Source: Kineococcus xinjiangensis (GTDB taxonomy: Bacteria; Actinomycetota; Actinomycetes; Actinomycetales; Kineococcaceae). Taken from it: a stretch of DNA of 64,000 nucleotides. Numbering within the stretch: position 1 is the stretch's first letter; each line of letters begins with the position of its first letter. Where the stretch lies: contig NZ_PTJD01000013.1 of NCBI RefSeq assembly GCF_002934625.1, forward strand, positions 1-64,000, read 5' to 3'. Of the stretch, positions 20,487 through 28,833 are shown one piece after another. A program made the position numbers and the translations under genes. The notes beneath the pieces were generated by a model. The model saw only the letters and a list, made by a program, of their open reading frames with translations, was not told the DNA's origin and did not search any database.

Positions 20487-21128
20487 TCAGGACCGCCCGG
20501 CGGTTCGGCGCCGGAACCACCGCGGGCCGCCGAGGCCGGCCACCAGGCAGGCCGAGCCCGCGACGGCGGCCAGCCCCACCATGCAGACGCCGACGAGGGC
20601 CGTGACCTGCACCAGGGCGCTGGTCGACCCTCCGGGCGGGGCGATGCCGAGGTCCTCGGCGTGCAGGTAGAAACCGGTGCCGACGAAGACGTTCGCGGCC
20701 ATCGTGCTGGCCGCCACGGCTCCCAGGACGGCGACCGCGGCGGTGAGCCGGACCGCTGCCGCCAGCCTCGGACGCCGCCCAGCCCAGCGCAGACCGGCCC
20801 AGGAGGCGAGGAAGCCGGCGAGGGTCAGGGAGCAGATGCCCCTGAGCCAGACGACACCAGCGACCACGTTGGCGGTCGAGTCCAACGCGCCCATCGTGGA
20901 GTACAGCCGCCACAGGTCCGGGTGCACGCTCAGAACGGGGTCCACGACGTAGACGCTGACGAAGCAGCCGAGAGCCAGCACGGCGACCGCGACCGTGAGA
21001 CGCCGCTCGTAGCTCGACCACCGGGCTTGCAGGCGCGGCCCACCGGTGTCGTCCACCGCTCCACGGTCGCAGAGCGGCACGCCCTCCGAGGGGCAGCGCG
21101 GACCGTCTCCCTGGTCCGAGCACCACAC
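20487..21128 (-). CDS. Hypothetical membrane protein
   Basis: This is a 213-residue protein of no family I recognise. About 45 cytoplasmic residues precede four to five helices ([66 protein letters not shown]). The GTG at 21128 has GAGGAA eight bases upstream, inside the end of the HhH gene 12 bases before, so the two are probably co-transcribed. A GTG at 21056 is an alternative start. Confidence 0.6.
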   Translation of the reverse strand: MWCSDQGDGPRCPSEGVPLCDRGAVDDTGGPRLQARWSSYERRLTVAVAVLALGCFVSVYVVDPVLSVHPDLWRLYSTMGALDSTANVVAGVVWLRGICSLTLAGFLASWAGLRWAGRRPRLAAAVRLTAAVAVLGAVAASTMAANVFVGTGFYLHAEDLGIAPPGGSTSALVQVTALVGVCMVGLAAVAGSACLVAGLGGPRWFRRRTAGRS

Positions 21129-21140
21129 CGACGCACTTCC

Positions 21141-21374
21141 TCAACGGTCGGGGCGCAGCGCGAGCCCCTCCCGGGCCAGAGCCTCCCTGAGGAGTGACAG
21201 CGCTCGCGGTCCCACGCCGTGCATCTGCAGCAGGTCGGCCTCCCGCAGACGGGCGAGACCGGGCAGGGAGGTCACCCCCGCAGCGGCCAGCGCCCGCAGC
21301 GCCGGACGGCCGATGCGGGCGGGCAGGGCCGAGGTGTCGGAGGTCGAGGTGTCGGGGACGGACGGATCGGGCAT
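21141..21374 (-). CDS. Small helix-hairpin-helix protein
   Basis: The 77-residue product has a Ser/Thr/Asp N terminus, then IGRPALRALAAAGVTSLPGLARL and LLQMHGVGPRALSLLREAL. This is a helix-hairpin-helix pair resembling the C-terminal domain of RNA polymerase alpha. Such small proteins may bind DNA nonspecifically. The ATG at 21374 follows GGGAG. It leads a probable two-gene unit with the membrane protein downstream. Confidence 0.75.
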   Translation of the reverse strand: MPDPSVPDTSTSDTSALPARIGRPALRALAAAGVTSLPGLARLREADLLQMHGVGPRALSLLREALAREGLALRPDR

Positions 21375-21504
21375 CAGGACTCCCGCGTGAGGTGGGTCGG
21401 TCTCCGGGCGGACTCCCCCGGCGCGCGGTCCTCATCGGCGGCGGGGCCCTCCGTCCGCTGCGCAGGCCCTCCCGCCGACCGTCTCCTCGGCCCCGCCTCC
21501 CGCC

Positions 21505-21951
21505 GTGGACGATGGGCCGGTGCCTCTCGAACCGCCCCAGGGCTACCGCCTGGTCCCCACCGCCCCGGGCGTGGAGGACTACCTGCGACTGCGGCGGCGG
21601 GCCGGCCTGACCCCGCGGACACCGGAGCAGGCCGCTGCGGCGCTGCCCGGCAGCTGGCTCGCCCACCACGTCGTGCACATCGCCACCGGCGAGACGGTCG
21701 CCATGGGCCGGGTGCTCGGGGACGGCGGGTGGTGCTTCCACGTCGTGGACATGGCGGTGCTGCCCGAGCACCAGCGCCGCGGCCTCGGCGACGCGGTCCT
21801 GACCACCCTGCTGGAGCACATCCGCGCCCACGCGCCGGCAGGGGCCTACGTCAACCTCCTCGCCGACCCGCCCGGACGTCGGCTCTACGCCCGCCACGGC
21901 TTCACCGACACCGCCCCCGCGTCCGTCGGCATGGCCCTGCGGCTCGGGTGA
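21505..21951 (+). CDS. GNAT acetyltransferase
   Basis: The 148-residue protein has the GNAT fold. HVVHIATGETVAMGRVLGDGG is followed by the acetyl-CoA motif VLPEHQRRGLGDAVL near residue 90, and a closing LYARHGFTDTAP. The acceptor is unknown. The GTG at 21505 is used; a GTG at 21520 is possible. Confidence 0.85.
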   Translation: MDDGPVPLEPPQGYRLVPTAPGVEDYLRLRRRAGLTPRTPEQAAAALPGSWLAHHVVHIATGETVAMGRVLGDGGWCFHVVDMAVLPEHQRRGLGDAVLTTLLEHIRAHAPAGAYVNLLADPPGRRLYARHGFTDTAPASVGMALRLG

Positions 21952-21963
21952 CGGCAACCAGCA

Positions 21964-21987
21964 CCGGCGGCCACCACCGGCCGCCGG
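21964..21987 (+). terminator. Hairpin after the GNAT gene
   Basis: Nine-base arms CCGGCGGCC and GGCCGCCGG enclose the loop ACCACC, 12 bases after the stop codon. There is no U-tract. Confidence 0.5.
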
Positions 21988-22040
21988 CTCCGTCGCGCCC
22001 GGCCACGCGCTCCTCCTCGGCGCCGTCCTAGAGTGCGCCC

Positions 22041-22403
22041 GTGACGAGTGCGCTGGTGGCCGCGGTGAGCGCCCTGGCCCTCGTGATGGCCGCCTGGACG
22101 GGTCTGGCCGCCGCCCGTGCCCGCCGGGTCGGCACCGCCTCGCTGGTGGGGCTCGCCGTCGTGGAGGTCACCCTGCTCGTGCTCGTCGTCGTCCTCGCCG
22201 TCGACGCCCTGGACGGCACGCGCCCCGTCGAGACGGCCACCGCCGTCGCCTACCTGGTGCTGGCGCCGTTCCTGCTGCCCGCGGCGGCCCTGTGGAGCCT
22301 GGCCGACCGCTCCCGCTACAGCCCGCTCGTGCTCACCGTCGCCTGCCTCGGCCTGGCCGTCGTCGCCTACCGGATGCTGCTGCTGTGGCAGGTGCAGCAG
22401 TGA
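22041..22403 (+). CDS. Four-helix membrane protein
   Basis: The 120-residue protein is almost entirely hydrophobic, with four helices and short loops. I do not recognise a family. Its stop overlaps the next GTG in a GTGA junction, so it is co-translated with another membrane protein. The start is GTG at 22041. Confidence 0.65.
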   Translation: MTSALVAAVSALALVMAAWTGLAAARARRVGTASLVGLAVVEVTLLVLVVVLAVDALDGTRPVETATAVAYLVLAPFLLPAAALWSLADRSRYSPLVLTVACLGLAVVAYRMLLLWQVQQ

Positions 22404-22822
22404 GCGCGCCGGTGCCGGGCGACGACCGCCTGCGGGACCTGCGCGGGCTCGGCCGGGTCCTCGTGGCGCTGTACGCCCTGTTCGCGGTGGCGGCCACGTC
22501 GCGGGCGGCCGTGCAGATCGCGACCCGCTTCGGCGAGGCGCCGGTGGCGTACCTGCTGTCGGCGTTCGCGGCGCTCGTCTACGTCCTCGCCACCCTCGGC
22601 CTGGCGCGCCGGGGCGGCCGCTGGCGCGCGGTGGCGTGGGCGGCGTGCAGCGTGGAGCTGGCGGGGGTGCTCGTCGTGGGGACGCTCAGCCTCGCGGACC
22701 GGGCGGCGTTCCCCGACTCCACCGTGTGGTCGGTGTACGGGCAGGGATACCTGTTCATCCCGCTGGTCCTGCCGGTGCTGGGCCTGGTCTGGCTGCGCCG
22801 GGAGCGCGCCGCCGTCGGGTGA
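22400..22822 (+). CDS. Hypothetical integral membrane protein
   Basis: The 140-residue protein has four helices (about 20-36, 50-68, 78-98, 112-130) with charged ends. It overlaps the upstream membrane gene by four bases, which suggests that the two products form a pair. The family is unknown. Confidence 0.7.
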   Translation: MSAPVPGDDRLRDLRGLGRVLVALYALFAVAATSRAAVQIATRFGEAPVAYLLSAFAALVYVLATLGLARRGGRWRAVAWAACSVELAGVLVVGTLSLADRAAFPDSTVWSVYGQGYLFIPLVLPVLGLVWLRRERAAVG

Positions 22823-22841
22823 GGACCCCGCCGGCGGCCCG

Positions 22842-24563
22842 TCAGTCGTCGAGGGCCGCCGCGCTCAGGGCGACGGGTGCTCCGGTCACCGCGGGCCCGT
22901 GGCTCGTGGGCGCCTGCACGACCCGCGAGCGCCCCGCGCACCCCGACCGCTTCGCGAGGTACATGGCGGCGTCCGCGTGGCGCATCAGGACGTCCGGGTC
23001 GCCCCCGCACCCCCGGTGGACGGCCACGCCGACGCTGGTCGGCACGTGCACCGCGGTGCCCTCGACGTGGAAGGGCCGCTCGAAGCGCGCCGCGATGCGC
23101 TGGGCGGTCCCGGCGACCTCGTCCTCGTCGTGCGCATCGGGGAGGAGGACCACGAACTCGTCGCCCCCCAGCCGGCCGACGACGTCGCCGGTCCGCACGC
23201 TCGTCAGCAGCCGGCTCGTCGCGGCGCGCAGCAGCTCGTCCCCGGCGCCGTGGCCGAAGGTGTCGTTGACCGCCTTGAAGCCGTCGAGGTCGCAGTAGAC
23301 CACCGCCACGCCGTCCTGCGGGGAGCAGGCGTCGAGCAGCTCCTGCAGCCGTTCGGCGATGAGCCGGCGGTTGGCCAGGCCCGTGAGCGTGTCGTGCAGC
23401 GACTGGTGGCGCACGGCGTCGACCAGCTGCGCGTTGGCCAGTGCCGTCGACGCCTGGTCCGCGAGCGCGCGCAGCCGGGCCACGGTGTCGGCGCTGCCCC
23501 GGTCGAGCGTCCCGCCCTCGCGCCAGCCGGCGATGAGCGCGCCCGCCGGGAGGTCGCAGCCGCCCAGGGGGATCGCGAGGGCCTCGGTGGCGCCCCACGC
23601 GCCGAGCAGCCGCCGGACCGGTGGGCTGGCGGTCGTGGCGTTCAGGCGGATCGGGTCGCCCCTGCCGGCGAGCCGGCGGGCCTCGGGGCAGTCGGCGGCG
23701 TCCAGGTGGGCGCTGAGGACGGGGCCCGCCGCGGGTTCCACGGCGGTGCTGCGCAGGGACGAACGGTCGTCGTCCCACAGGAGCACGGCCCCCTGGTCGC
23801 AGCCGACCACCTCGGCCAGCGCCTGCGCGGTGACCCGGATCACCTGGCCGCGCTCCGACGTCGCCGCGAGCTGCCTCGACAGCTCCAGGAGGGCCTGCAG
23901 CCGGCGCACCAGCACCTGCTGCTCCGCCTGCTCCGCCTTCAGGTCGCGCAGCAGCCGGGCGTGGTCGATGGCCAGCGCCGCGTGGCTGCCGAACATGCCG
24001 AGCAGCTCCCGCGTCTGCGCGCCGGGGCGCCGGCCGTCGGTCGGCAGGTCCACGCTCAGGGTGCCCAGCAGCTCCCCGTCGGCGGTCAGCATCGGGACGA
24101 ACAGCGCGTCCTCGGGGTGGAACGCGTCGGGGTCGTCGTCGCTGCTGCCCGCCTCGGGGATCCAGGCGGCCATCGCCTGCTCCTCGGGCCACGTCACGGT
24201 GGCGTGGTCGAGGAACACCGTGCCGTGCAGCTCGTCCCCGGCCGCGAGCAGCTCGTCCCAGGACGCGCGGGCGCTGACCTTGCCCCACAGGGCCTCGCGG
24301 GCCTCCTCGTCACCCGCGACGGCGACGACCTCCAGGTCGCCGTCGTCGCGCACGAGGTTGACGACGGCCACGCCGAAACCCAGTTCCCGCGCCGCCTCGG
24401 AGACCGCCTGCAGCGCCAGGCCCAGGTCGCGGTGCGCGCTGATGCCCACCGCGAGCTCGTGCAGGTTGCGCAGGGCGGTGGCCTGCCGTTCCGCGCAGTC
24501 GCGGACGGGTTCCTCCAGCCGCGGCCGGACGAAGGTGAGTGCCAGGCGCAGTCCCCCGCTCAC
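22842..24563 (-). CDS. GAF-GAF-GGDEF diguanylate cyclase
   Basis: The 573-residue cytoplasmic protein would make cyclic-di-GMP. Two GAF domains (about 40-210 and 235-385; the first ends with SHAALAIDHARLL and the second has GCDQGAVLLWDDD) precede a GGDEF domain with HDTLTGLANRRL, YCDLDGFKAVNDTFGH and RLGGDEFVVLLP near residue 465. An RTGD inhibitory site lies five residues before GGDEF. The GTG at 24563 is the first in-frame start downstream of the predicted promoter. There is no output domain beyond GGDEF. Confidence 0.88.
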   Translation of the reverse strand: MSGGLRLALTFVRPRLEEPVRDCAERQATALRNLHELAVGISAHRDLGLALQAVSEAARELGFGVAVVNLVRDDGDLEVVAVAGDEEAREALWGKVSARASWDELLAAGDELHGTVFLDHATVTWPEEQAMAAWIPEAGSSDDDPDAFHPEDALFVPMLTADGELLGTLSVDLPTDGRRPGAQTRELLGMFGSHAALAIDHARLLRDLKAEQAEQQVLVRRLQALLELSRQLAATSERGQVIRVTAQALAEVVGCDQGAVLLWDDDRSSLRSTAVEPAAGPVLSAHLDAADCPEARRLAGRGDPIRLNATTASPPVRRLLGAWGATEALAIPLGGCDLPAGALIAGWREGGTLDRGSADTVARLRALADQASTALANAQLVDAVRHQSLHDTLTGLANRRLIAERLQELLDACSPQDGVAVVYCDLDGFKAVNDTFGHGAGDELLRAATSRLLTSVRTGDVVGRLGGDEFVVLLPDAHDEDEVAGTAQRIAARFERPFHVEGTAVHVPTSVGVAVHRGCGGDPDVLMRHADAAMYLAKRSGCAGRSRVVQAPTSHGPAVTGAPVALSAAALDD

Positions 24564-24616
24564 GGGCGTCCCGGGGCGGGGCGGGGCGGACGTCCCCCGG
24601 GCGTGGTCTCGTCCAT
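24560..24616 (-). CDS. Possible leader peptide coupled to the GAF-GGDEF gene
   Basis: An 18-codon frame starts at ATG 24616 after GGAGCAGCGC and ends in a TGA that overlaps the GTG start of the cyclase gene (GTGA). The peptide is Pro/Gly/Arg-rich. It could support translational coupling, since the cyclase has no good ribosome site of its own. Confidence 0.3.
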   Translation of the reverse strand: MDETTPGGRPPRPAPGRP

Positions 24617-24692
24617 GCGCTGCTCCGTCCCCCCGGCACTGCGGTGCGTCTCGGTTCCCGGCCGTCCTCGGCAGTGCTCGCGGCTCCTCCGA

Positions 24693-24720
24693 GGATCGGC
24701 GGCCACGGCCGCAACCTGAG
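24693..24720 (-). promoter_or_regulatory. FliA (sigma-28)-like promoter
   Basis: On the minus strand, CTCA (24717-24720) is followed after 16 bases by GCCGATCC (24693-24700). This matches the sigma-28 pattern with GCCGAT in the -10 element. It lies about 130 bases before the GAF-GGDEF start. A similar element precedes the chemotaxis receptor. Confidence 0.5.
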
Positions 24721-24835
24721 TTGCTTCGCTGCTGAAGGGTGCCTCGCTCACCCGGAGAGAGCAAGCCCCCCGCCGCGTCTCCGCTGGCCGGTCGCGGAGG
24801 CGCGAGGCGGGGCCGTCCGGGCCGGCGGGGGCCCG

Positions 24836-25249
24836 TCAGGGGCGGTGGGTGAGGTCGGCGTCGGCCCTGGCGAGCCAGAGGGAGGCGGCCAGGGCGGCGG
24901 CCACGGGGGTCCAGAGCGCGCGCTCGACGCCCGAGGGGGAGGCGAGGTTGAGGACCGTGCCGAGGACCATCGCGCCGGCGGCGACCGTCAGGATGCGGCG
25001 CCGGCGGGCGCCGGGGACGAGGCCGGAGGCGAGCGTCACCGCGAGGCCCGCGTAGACGAGCGCCGAGCCCGCGCTTGCCGCCCGCAGTCCCGGCGGGAGC
25101 GTGCCCGGGTTCGTCCCTCCCCAGGCGGCGGCACCCCAGGGTGCGCCCGACGCGAGGGCGATCTGGAACGCCGCCACGCCGACGGTGAGGGCGGTGGCCA
25201 CGGCGGTCGGCGGACTGGGGCGGGGGATGTTGACGTGCCGAAGGGACAT
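24836..25249 (-). CDS. Four-helix membrane protein divergent from PadR
   Basis: The 137-residue protein has four hydrophobic segments (about 15-33, 58-78, 86-104, 110-128), the last ending in LWLARADADLTHRP. I do not know its function. The ATG at 25249 overlaps the first PadR-type palindrome, so it is a probable target of the divergent regulator. Confidence 0.7.
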   Translation of the reverse strand: MSLRHVNIPRPSPPTAVATALTVGVAAFQIALASGAPWGAAAWGGTNPGTLPPGLRAASAGSALVYAGLAVTLASGLVPGARRRRILTVAAGAMVLGTVLNLASPSGVERALWTPVAAALAASLWLARADADLTHRP

Positions 25250-25277
25250 ATCTGGAAGATAAAGTATCTGGCAGATA
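25249..25277. promoter_or_regulatory. Tandem palindromic operators of the PadR pair
   Basis: TATCTGGAAGATA (25249-25261) and TATCTGGCAGATA (25265-25277) are two 13-bp palindromes (TATCT-N3-AGATA) with centres 16 bases apart in an AT-rich island between divergent genes. The first covers the start codon of the membrane gene. The second is just before TATGCT, a possible -10 element seven bases before the padR GTG. Autorepression and repression of the neighbour are likely. Confidence 0.7.
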
Positions 25278-25287
25278 TGCTCAAGGA

Positions 25288-25836
25288 GTGGCTAGAACCT
25301 CGCAGACGCAACTGGCCGTGCTCGGTGCCCTCTCCGTCGAACCCATGACGGGCTACCGCCTGCGCACCGAGATCGTCGAGACCCTCGGGCACTTCTGGCA
25401 CGAGAGCTTCGGGCAGATCTACCCCGCCCTCGCCGGCCTGGAGCGCGAGGGCCTGGTCGCGCGGGACGCCGCTTCCGCCGGGCCCGGCAACCTCTTCCGC
25501 ATCACCGCGGCCGGCCGGCGGCGCCTTCGCGAACTGCTGGCCGAGCCGTTCCAGCAGCCCGCACCCCGCGACCCCCTCCTGCTGCGCGTCTTCTTCGGCC
25601 ACCACGTCGAACCGGACCGCCTCCGCGACTGGCTCGCCGAAGCGCTGGCGCAGGCCGAAACCGCCTGCGCGCGCTACGAGGTGCTGCGCGCCGAGATCGA
25701 GCGGGCGCCCGACGTCGCGACCCAGGGCAGGTTCCGGCTCCTCACCCTCCTGGCCGGCCTGCACGGCGCGCGGGCCCGCGCGGACTGGGCGCGCGAGGCG
25801 ATGGACCTCCTCGACGGGGAGGGCGCTCCGGGGTGA
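25288..25836 (+). CDS. PadR-family regulator
   Basis: The 182-residue protein has the N-terminal winged helix of PadR (LAVLGALSVEPMTGYRLR, then FGQIYPALAGLEREGLVARD) and a C-terminal helical Vir_act-type dimerisation region. It likely represses itself and the divergent membrane gene through the palindromes just upstream. AAGGAG overlaps the GTG, so a leaderless transcript is more plausible than a normal ribosome site. Confidence 0.9.
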   Translation: MARTSQTQLAVLGALSVEPMTGYRLRTEIVETLGHFWHESFGQIYPALAGLEREGLVARDAASAGPGNLFRITAAGRRRLRELLAEPFQQPAPRDPLLLRVFFGHHVEPDRLRDWLAEALAQAETACARYEVLRAEIERAPDVATQGRFRLLTLLAGLHGARARADWAREAMDLLDGEGAPG

Positions 25837-25860
25837 GCCCGCGGCGCGGGGCCGGCGGCG

Positions 25861-26886
25861 TCAGTGCCCGGGCGCCCGCGGTGGTGCCGTGGAGCCCCGC
25901 ACCACCAGGCTCGGTGGCACGAGCTCGGTGCGGGCCGGCCCTGCCTCCCCGCCGATGCGCTGCAGCAGGTGGGTGGCCGCCCGCCGCCCCACCTCCTCCA
26001 CGGCGGCGTCGACGCTCGTGAGGGACAGCGGGCGCAGTCGGGCCAGGCTGGAGTTGTCGTACCCGACGACCGAGACGTCCTCGGGGACCCGAAGGCGCAG
26101 TTCCGCTGCGGCGGAGAGGATCCCGATGGCCGAGGTGTCGTTGACGGCCAGCACCGCCGTCGGCGGGTCCGGGGCGCCCAGCAGGCGCAGTCCCGCCCGG
26201 TGGCCGCCCTCCTCGGTCATGTCCGCCTGCTCCACCGCGCAGGTCCCGCCGCCGGCGGCGATCCCCGCGACGCAGGTCCGTCGGCGAAGTTCCCCGACGA
26301 GGCCGCTGCCCGCGACGTGGGCGACGTGGCGGTGGCCCAGGTCGAGCAGGTGGCGCACCGCCAGTCCCATGCCGGCCTCGTCGTCGTTGGCCACGACGTC
26401 GACGCCGGGCAGGAGCGGTTCCCGTGCCCCCGCGACCACGGTGGGGACGTACCTGGTCAGGGTTTCGGCGGCCGTCCCGGCGGCGAGTTCGGGCAGCGTC
26501 CCCACGATGAGGATGCCGTCCACGCGCAGGTCCGCGAGCGTCTGCAGCAGTTCGGGTTCGGTGCGGGCGTCGCCCAGCAGCGGGCGCAGCCCGTTCTCCC
26601 GCAGCAGTGGGCGCACGCCGTCGAGGAGTTCGACGAACCACGGGTTGCGCAGGTCCTCCAGGACGACGCCGACGGTGCGGGAACGGCGCTCCGCGAGGCT
26701 GCGGGCCGCCGGGTCCGGGCGGTAGCCGAGTTCCTCCACCGCGCGCAGCACCGCCTGCCGCCGCTCCTCGCTGACGCGCGGGGAGCCCTGCAGCACCAGC
26801 GACACCAGCGACTTCGACACCCCGGCGCGGGCGGCGACGCTGCGGATGGTCGGCGGGCGCGTCGGAGGGGTGGTCTGCTCGGGCAC
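25861..26886 (-). CDS. LacI-family regulator
   Basis: The 341-residue protein has the LacI helix-turn-helix and hinge (TIRSVAARAGVSKSLVSLVL at about 13-32, then GYRPDPAARSLAERRS) and a periplasmic-binding-protein-like effector domain with GVVLEDLRNPWF, FAVLAVND-type TAVLAVNDTSAIGIL and DVSVVGYDNSSLA. The GTG start follows AGGAAGGA. A sugar or polyol ligand is typical. The Gfo/Idh/MocA gene at 27.8 kb is a possible target. Confidence 0.92.
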   Translation of the reverse strand: MPEQTTPPTRPPTIRSVAARAGVSKSLVSLVLQGSPRVSEERRQAVLRAVEELGYRPDPAARSLAERRSRTVGVVLEDLRNPWFVELLDGVRPLLRENGLRPLLGDARTEPELLQTLADLRVDGILIVGTLPELAAGTAAETLTRYVPTVVAGAREPLLPGVDVVANDDEAGMGLAVRHLLDLGHRHVAHVAGSGLVGELRRRTCVAGIAAGGGTCAVEQADMTEEGGHRAGLRLLGAPDPPTAVLAVNDTSAIGILSAAAELRLRVPEDVSVVGYDNSSLARLRPLSLTSVDAAVEEVGRRAATHLLQRIGGEAGPARTELVPPSLVVRGSTAPPRAPGH

Positions 26887-26938
26887 CGCGGTCCTTCCTG
26901 GTGGCCCGCCGGACGGCGGCCTCCTGCCGGAGGGTCCG

Positions 26939-26952
26939 GCGATCACGATCGC
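26939..26952. promoter_or_regulatory. Candidate operator GCGATC-AC-GATCGC
   Basis: A 14-base inverted repeat with six-base arms lies 52 bases upstream of the lacI-family start, in the divergent intergenic region. It is a candidate autoregulatory site. It lacks the central CG typical of many LacI operators. Confidence 0.3.
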
Positions 26953-27107
26953 ACTCTGCTGCGCGAGGCCCCCCGCGTCAACGGGGCCGGCCGGGCGCGG
27001 GCCCGCCACCTGCGCCGTCGGCCGACCGGTGGCGAGCACCCGGCCCCGGGAGGATGATCGTGGGAAGTGCACCGCAACGGCGCTGTGAAGCGCACTGGGA
27101 GGTCGCC

Positions 27108-27698
27108 ATGAACGTCCGTGCAGCGGTTCGACGTCTCGTCGGGCCGTCCGTCCGTCCTCGGCGGTGGGTGCCCGCCGCTGTGCTGGCGGTGGTGGCGGCG
27201 GGCCTTCCGGCGGCGCCCGCGGCGGCTGCGCCGGACTGCGGTCAGGTGTGGGGGTCGCAGCAGGAGGAGCAGTTCTCCCCGTCGGTCCCGCGGGGCCACG
27301 TCGCAGGCGTCCGCAGCGGGCGGCACGCGTGCTTCGACCGGCTGGTGATCGACGTCGAGGGCAAGACCCCCGGATACTTCGCGCGCTACGTCCCGGAGTT
27401 CCGGAAGATGGGCTCGGGTGAGATCGTCCCGCTGCGCGGCGGCGCCCAGCTGCAGGTGATCGTGACCGTCCCGGCCTACGACGACGCCGGGTGGCCGACG
27501 TACGACCCGGCGCGGACCGACGAGGTGGTTCCCGTGGCCGGCTACCGCACCCTCCGCCAGGTCGCGTGGGGTTCCAGCTTCGAGGGGTACACCACTCTGG
27601 GTCTGGGTGTGCGCGCACGGCTGCCGTACCGGGTGTGGATCCTGGACGGGCCGGGCGACGGATCCCGCCTCGTCGTGGACGTCGCGCACCGCTGGTGA
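27108..27698 (+). CDS. Secreted AMIN-like domain protein
   Basis: The 196-residue protein has a long signal peptide (Arg-rich n-region, then PAAVLAVVAAGLPAAPAAAA, cleavage near 41) and an AMIN-like beta domain (CFDRLVIDVEG, PGYFARYVPE, LRQVAWGSSFEGYTTLGLGV, SRLVVDVAHRW). AMIN-type domains bind cell-wall or envelope structures. The ATG at 27108 has GGGAGG upstream. Confidence 0.8.
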   Translation: MNVRAAVRRLVGPSVRPRRWVPAAVLAVVAAGLPAAPAAAAPDCGQVWGSQQEEQFSPSVPRGHVAGVRSGRHACFDRLVIDVEGKTPGYFARYVPEFRKMGSGEIVPLRGGAQLQVIVTVPAYDDAGWPTYDPARTDEVVPVAGYRTLRQVAWGSSFEGYTTLGLGVRARLPYRVWILDGPGDGSRLVVDVAHRW

Positions 27699-27779
27699 CG
27701 TCCCGCGCTTGACCGGACGGCGGGGCCGCGGCACCGTAGTCCATGGACCGGTCCAACGGAGCGCGGGACGGGGGCCGGA

Positions 27780-28784
27780 GTGGCGGACGTGCGGATCGGG
27801 ATCGCGGGGGTCGGGCGCATCGGCGTGATGCACGCCCGGCACGCGGCGCGGCTCGACGGGGTCGAGGTGGTCCTGGCCGACGCCGACCCCGCCCGGGCCC
27901 GCGCCGCCGCCGCGGAGGTCGGGGCGCGGGTCCTCGCCGACGTCGACGCCATGCTGCGCTCCGGTCTCGACGGCCTGCTCGTCGCCGCCGGGACCCCCGC
28001 CCACCCCGAGCTCGTCCGCGCGGGGGTGGACGCCGGCGTCCCCGTCCTGTGCGAGAAGCCGCTCGCGCCCGACGCGGCCCGTTCCCGGCCGCTCCTGGAG
28101 CACATCGCCGCCCGGGGCGGCACCGTGCGGGTCGGCCACCAGCGCCGTTTCGACCGCGGCTACCAGGAGGTCCGCCGCGCCCTGCGCGCCGGGGAACTGG
28201 GCTGGATCCACAACCTCCGCGCCCTCACCTGCGACCAGGCCCCGCCGCCCGTGGAGTTCCTCGCCACCTCCGGCGGCATCTTCCGCGACTGCAGCGTCCA
28301 CGACTTCGACGCGATCCGCTGGCTGACGGGCCGCGAGGTCGTCGAGGTCTGCGCCCGCGGCAGCAACAACGGCGACCCGGCGATCGGGGAGGTGGGCGAC
28401 GTCGACACCGCCCTCGCCCTGCTCATCCTCGACGACGGAACCCTCGCCTCCGTCGCGGCCTCCCGCTACAACGGCGCGGGGCACGACGTGCGCCTGGAGG
28501 TCCAGGGTTCCCGGGGGACCCTCGTGGCGGGGCTGGACGAGCACAGCGCCCTCCGCTCCGCCGAGGCGGGCGTGGCGTTCCCCGCCGGCGCGCCGCACGC
28601 GACCTTCGCGGAGCGCTTCGCCGACGCCTACCGGGCCGAGGTCGCCGCGTTCGTCGCCCTGGTCCGCGGAACCGGGGGAGAGGACCTGTGCACCCCCGAG
28701 GACGCCGTCGCCGCCTCCGTGGTGGCCGACGCCGCGCAGGAGTCGCTGGAGAAGGGGGCCCCCGTCCGGCTGCGGGCCGGGTGA
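27780..28784 (+). CDS. Gfo/Idh/MocA oxidoreductase (inositol-dehydrogenase-like)
   Basis: The 334-residue NAD(P)-dependent enzyme has an N-terminal Rossmann fold (RIGIAGVGRIGVMHARHA), the catalytic Lys in VLCEKPLAPD near residue 95, and the active-site segment GGIFRDCSVHDFDAIRWL near residue 163. It resembles myo-inositol 2-dehydrogenases (IolG/MocA). No other inositol genes are present, so the substrate is open. The GTG start has GGGGG then GGA upstream. Confidence 0.88.
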   Translation: MADVRIGIAGVGRIGVMHARHAARLDGVEVVLADADPARARAAAAEVGARVLADVDAMLRSGLDGLLVAAGTPAHPELVRAGVDAGVPVLCEKPLAPDAARSRPLLEHIAARGGTVRVGHQRRFDRGYQEVRRALRAGELGWIHNLRALTCDQAPPPVEFLATSGGIFRDCSVHDFDAIRWLTGREVVEVCARGSNNGDPAIGEVGDVDTALALLILDDGTLASVAASRYNGAGHDVRLEVQGSRGTLVAGLDEHSALRSAEAGVAFPAGAPHATFAERFADAYRAEVAAFVALVRGTGGEDLCTPEDAVAASVVADAAQESLEKGAPVRLRAG

Positions 28785-28791
28785 ACCGGCC

Positions 28792-28832
28792 CCCGCCCGC
28801 GCTCCGCCGGCCCGGCGTGGACCGCGGGCGGG
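28792..28832. terminator. Hairpin between convergent genes
   Basis: Perfect 10-base arms CCCGCCCGCG and CGCGGGCGGG enclose a 21-base loop between the oxidoreductase and the thioesterase. Confidence 0.5.
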
Positions 28833-28833
28833 A

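Noticed and set aside
23899-24735. Plus-strand coding potential opposite the GAF-GGDEF gene
   Set aside because: Ser/Arg/Ala-rich shadow frames only, with no ribosome site or family match.
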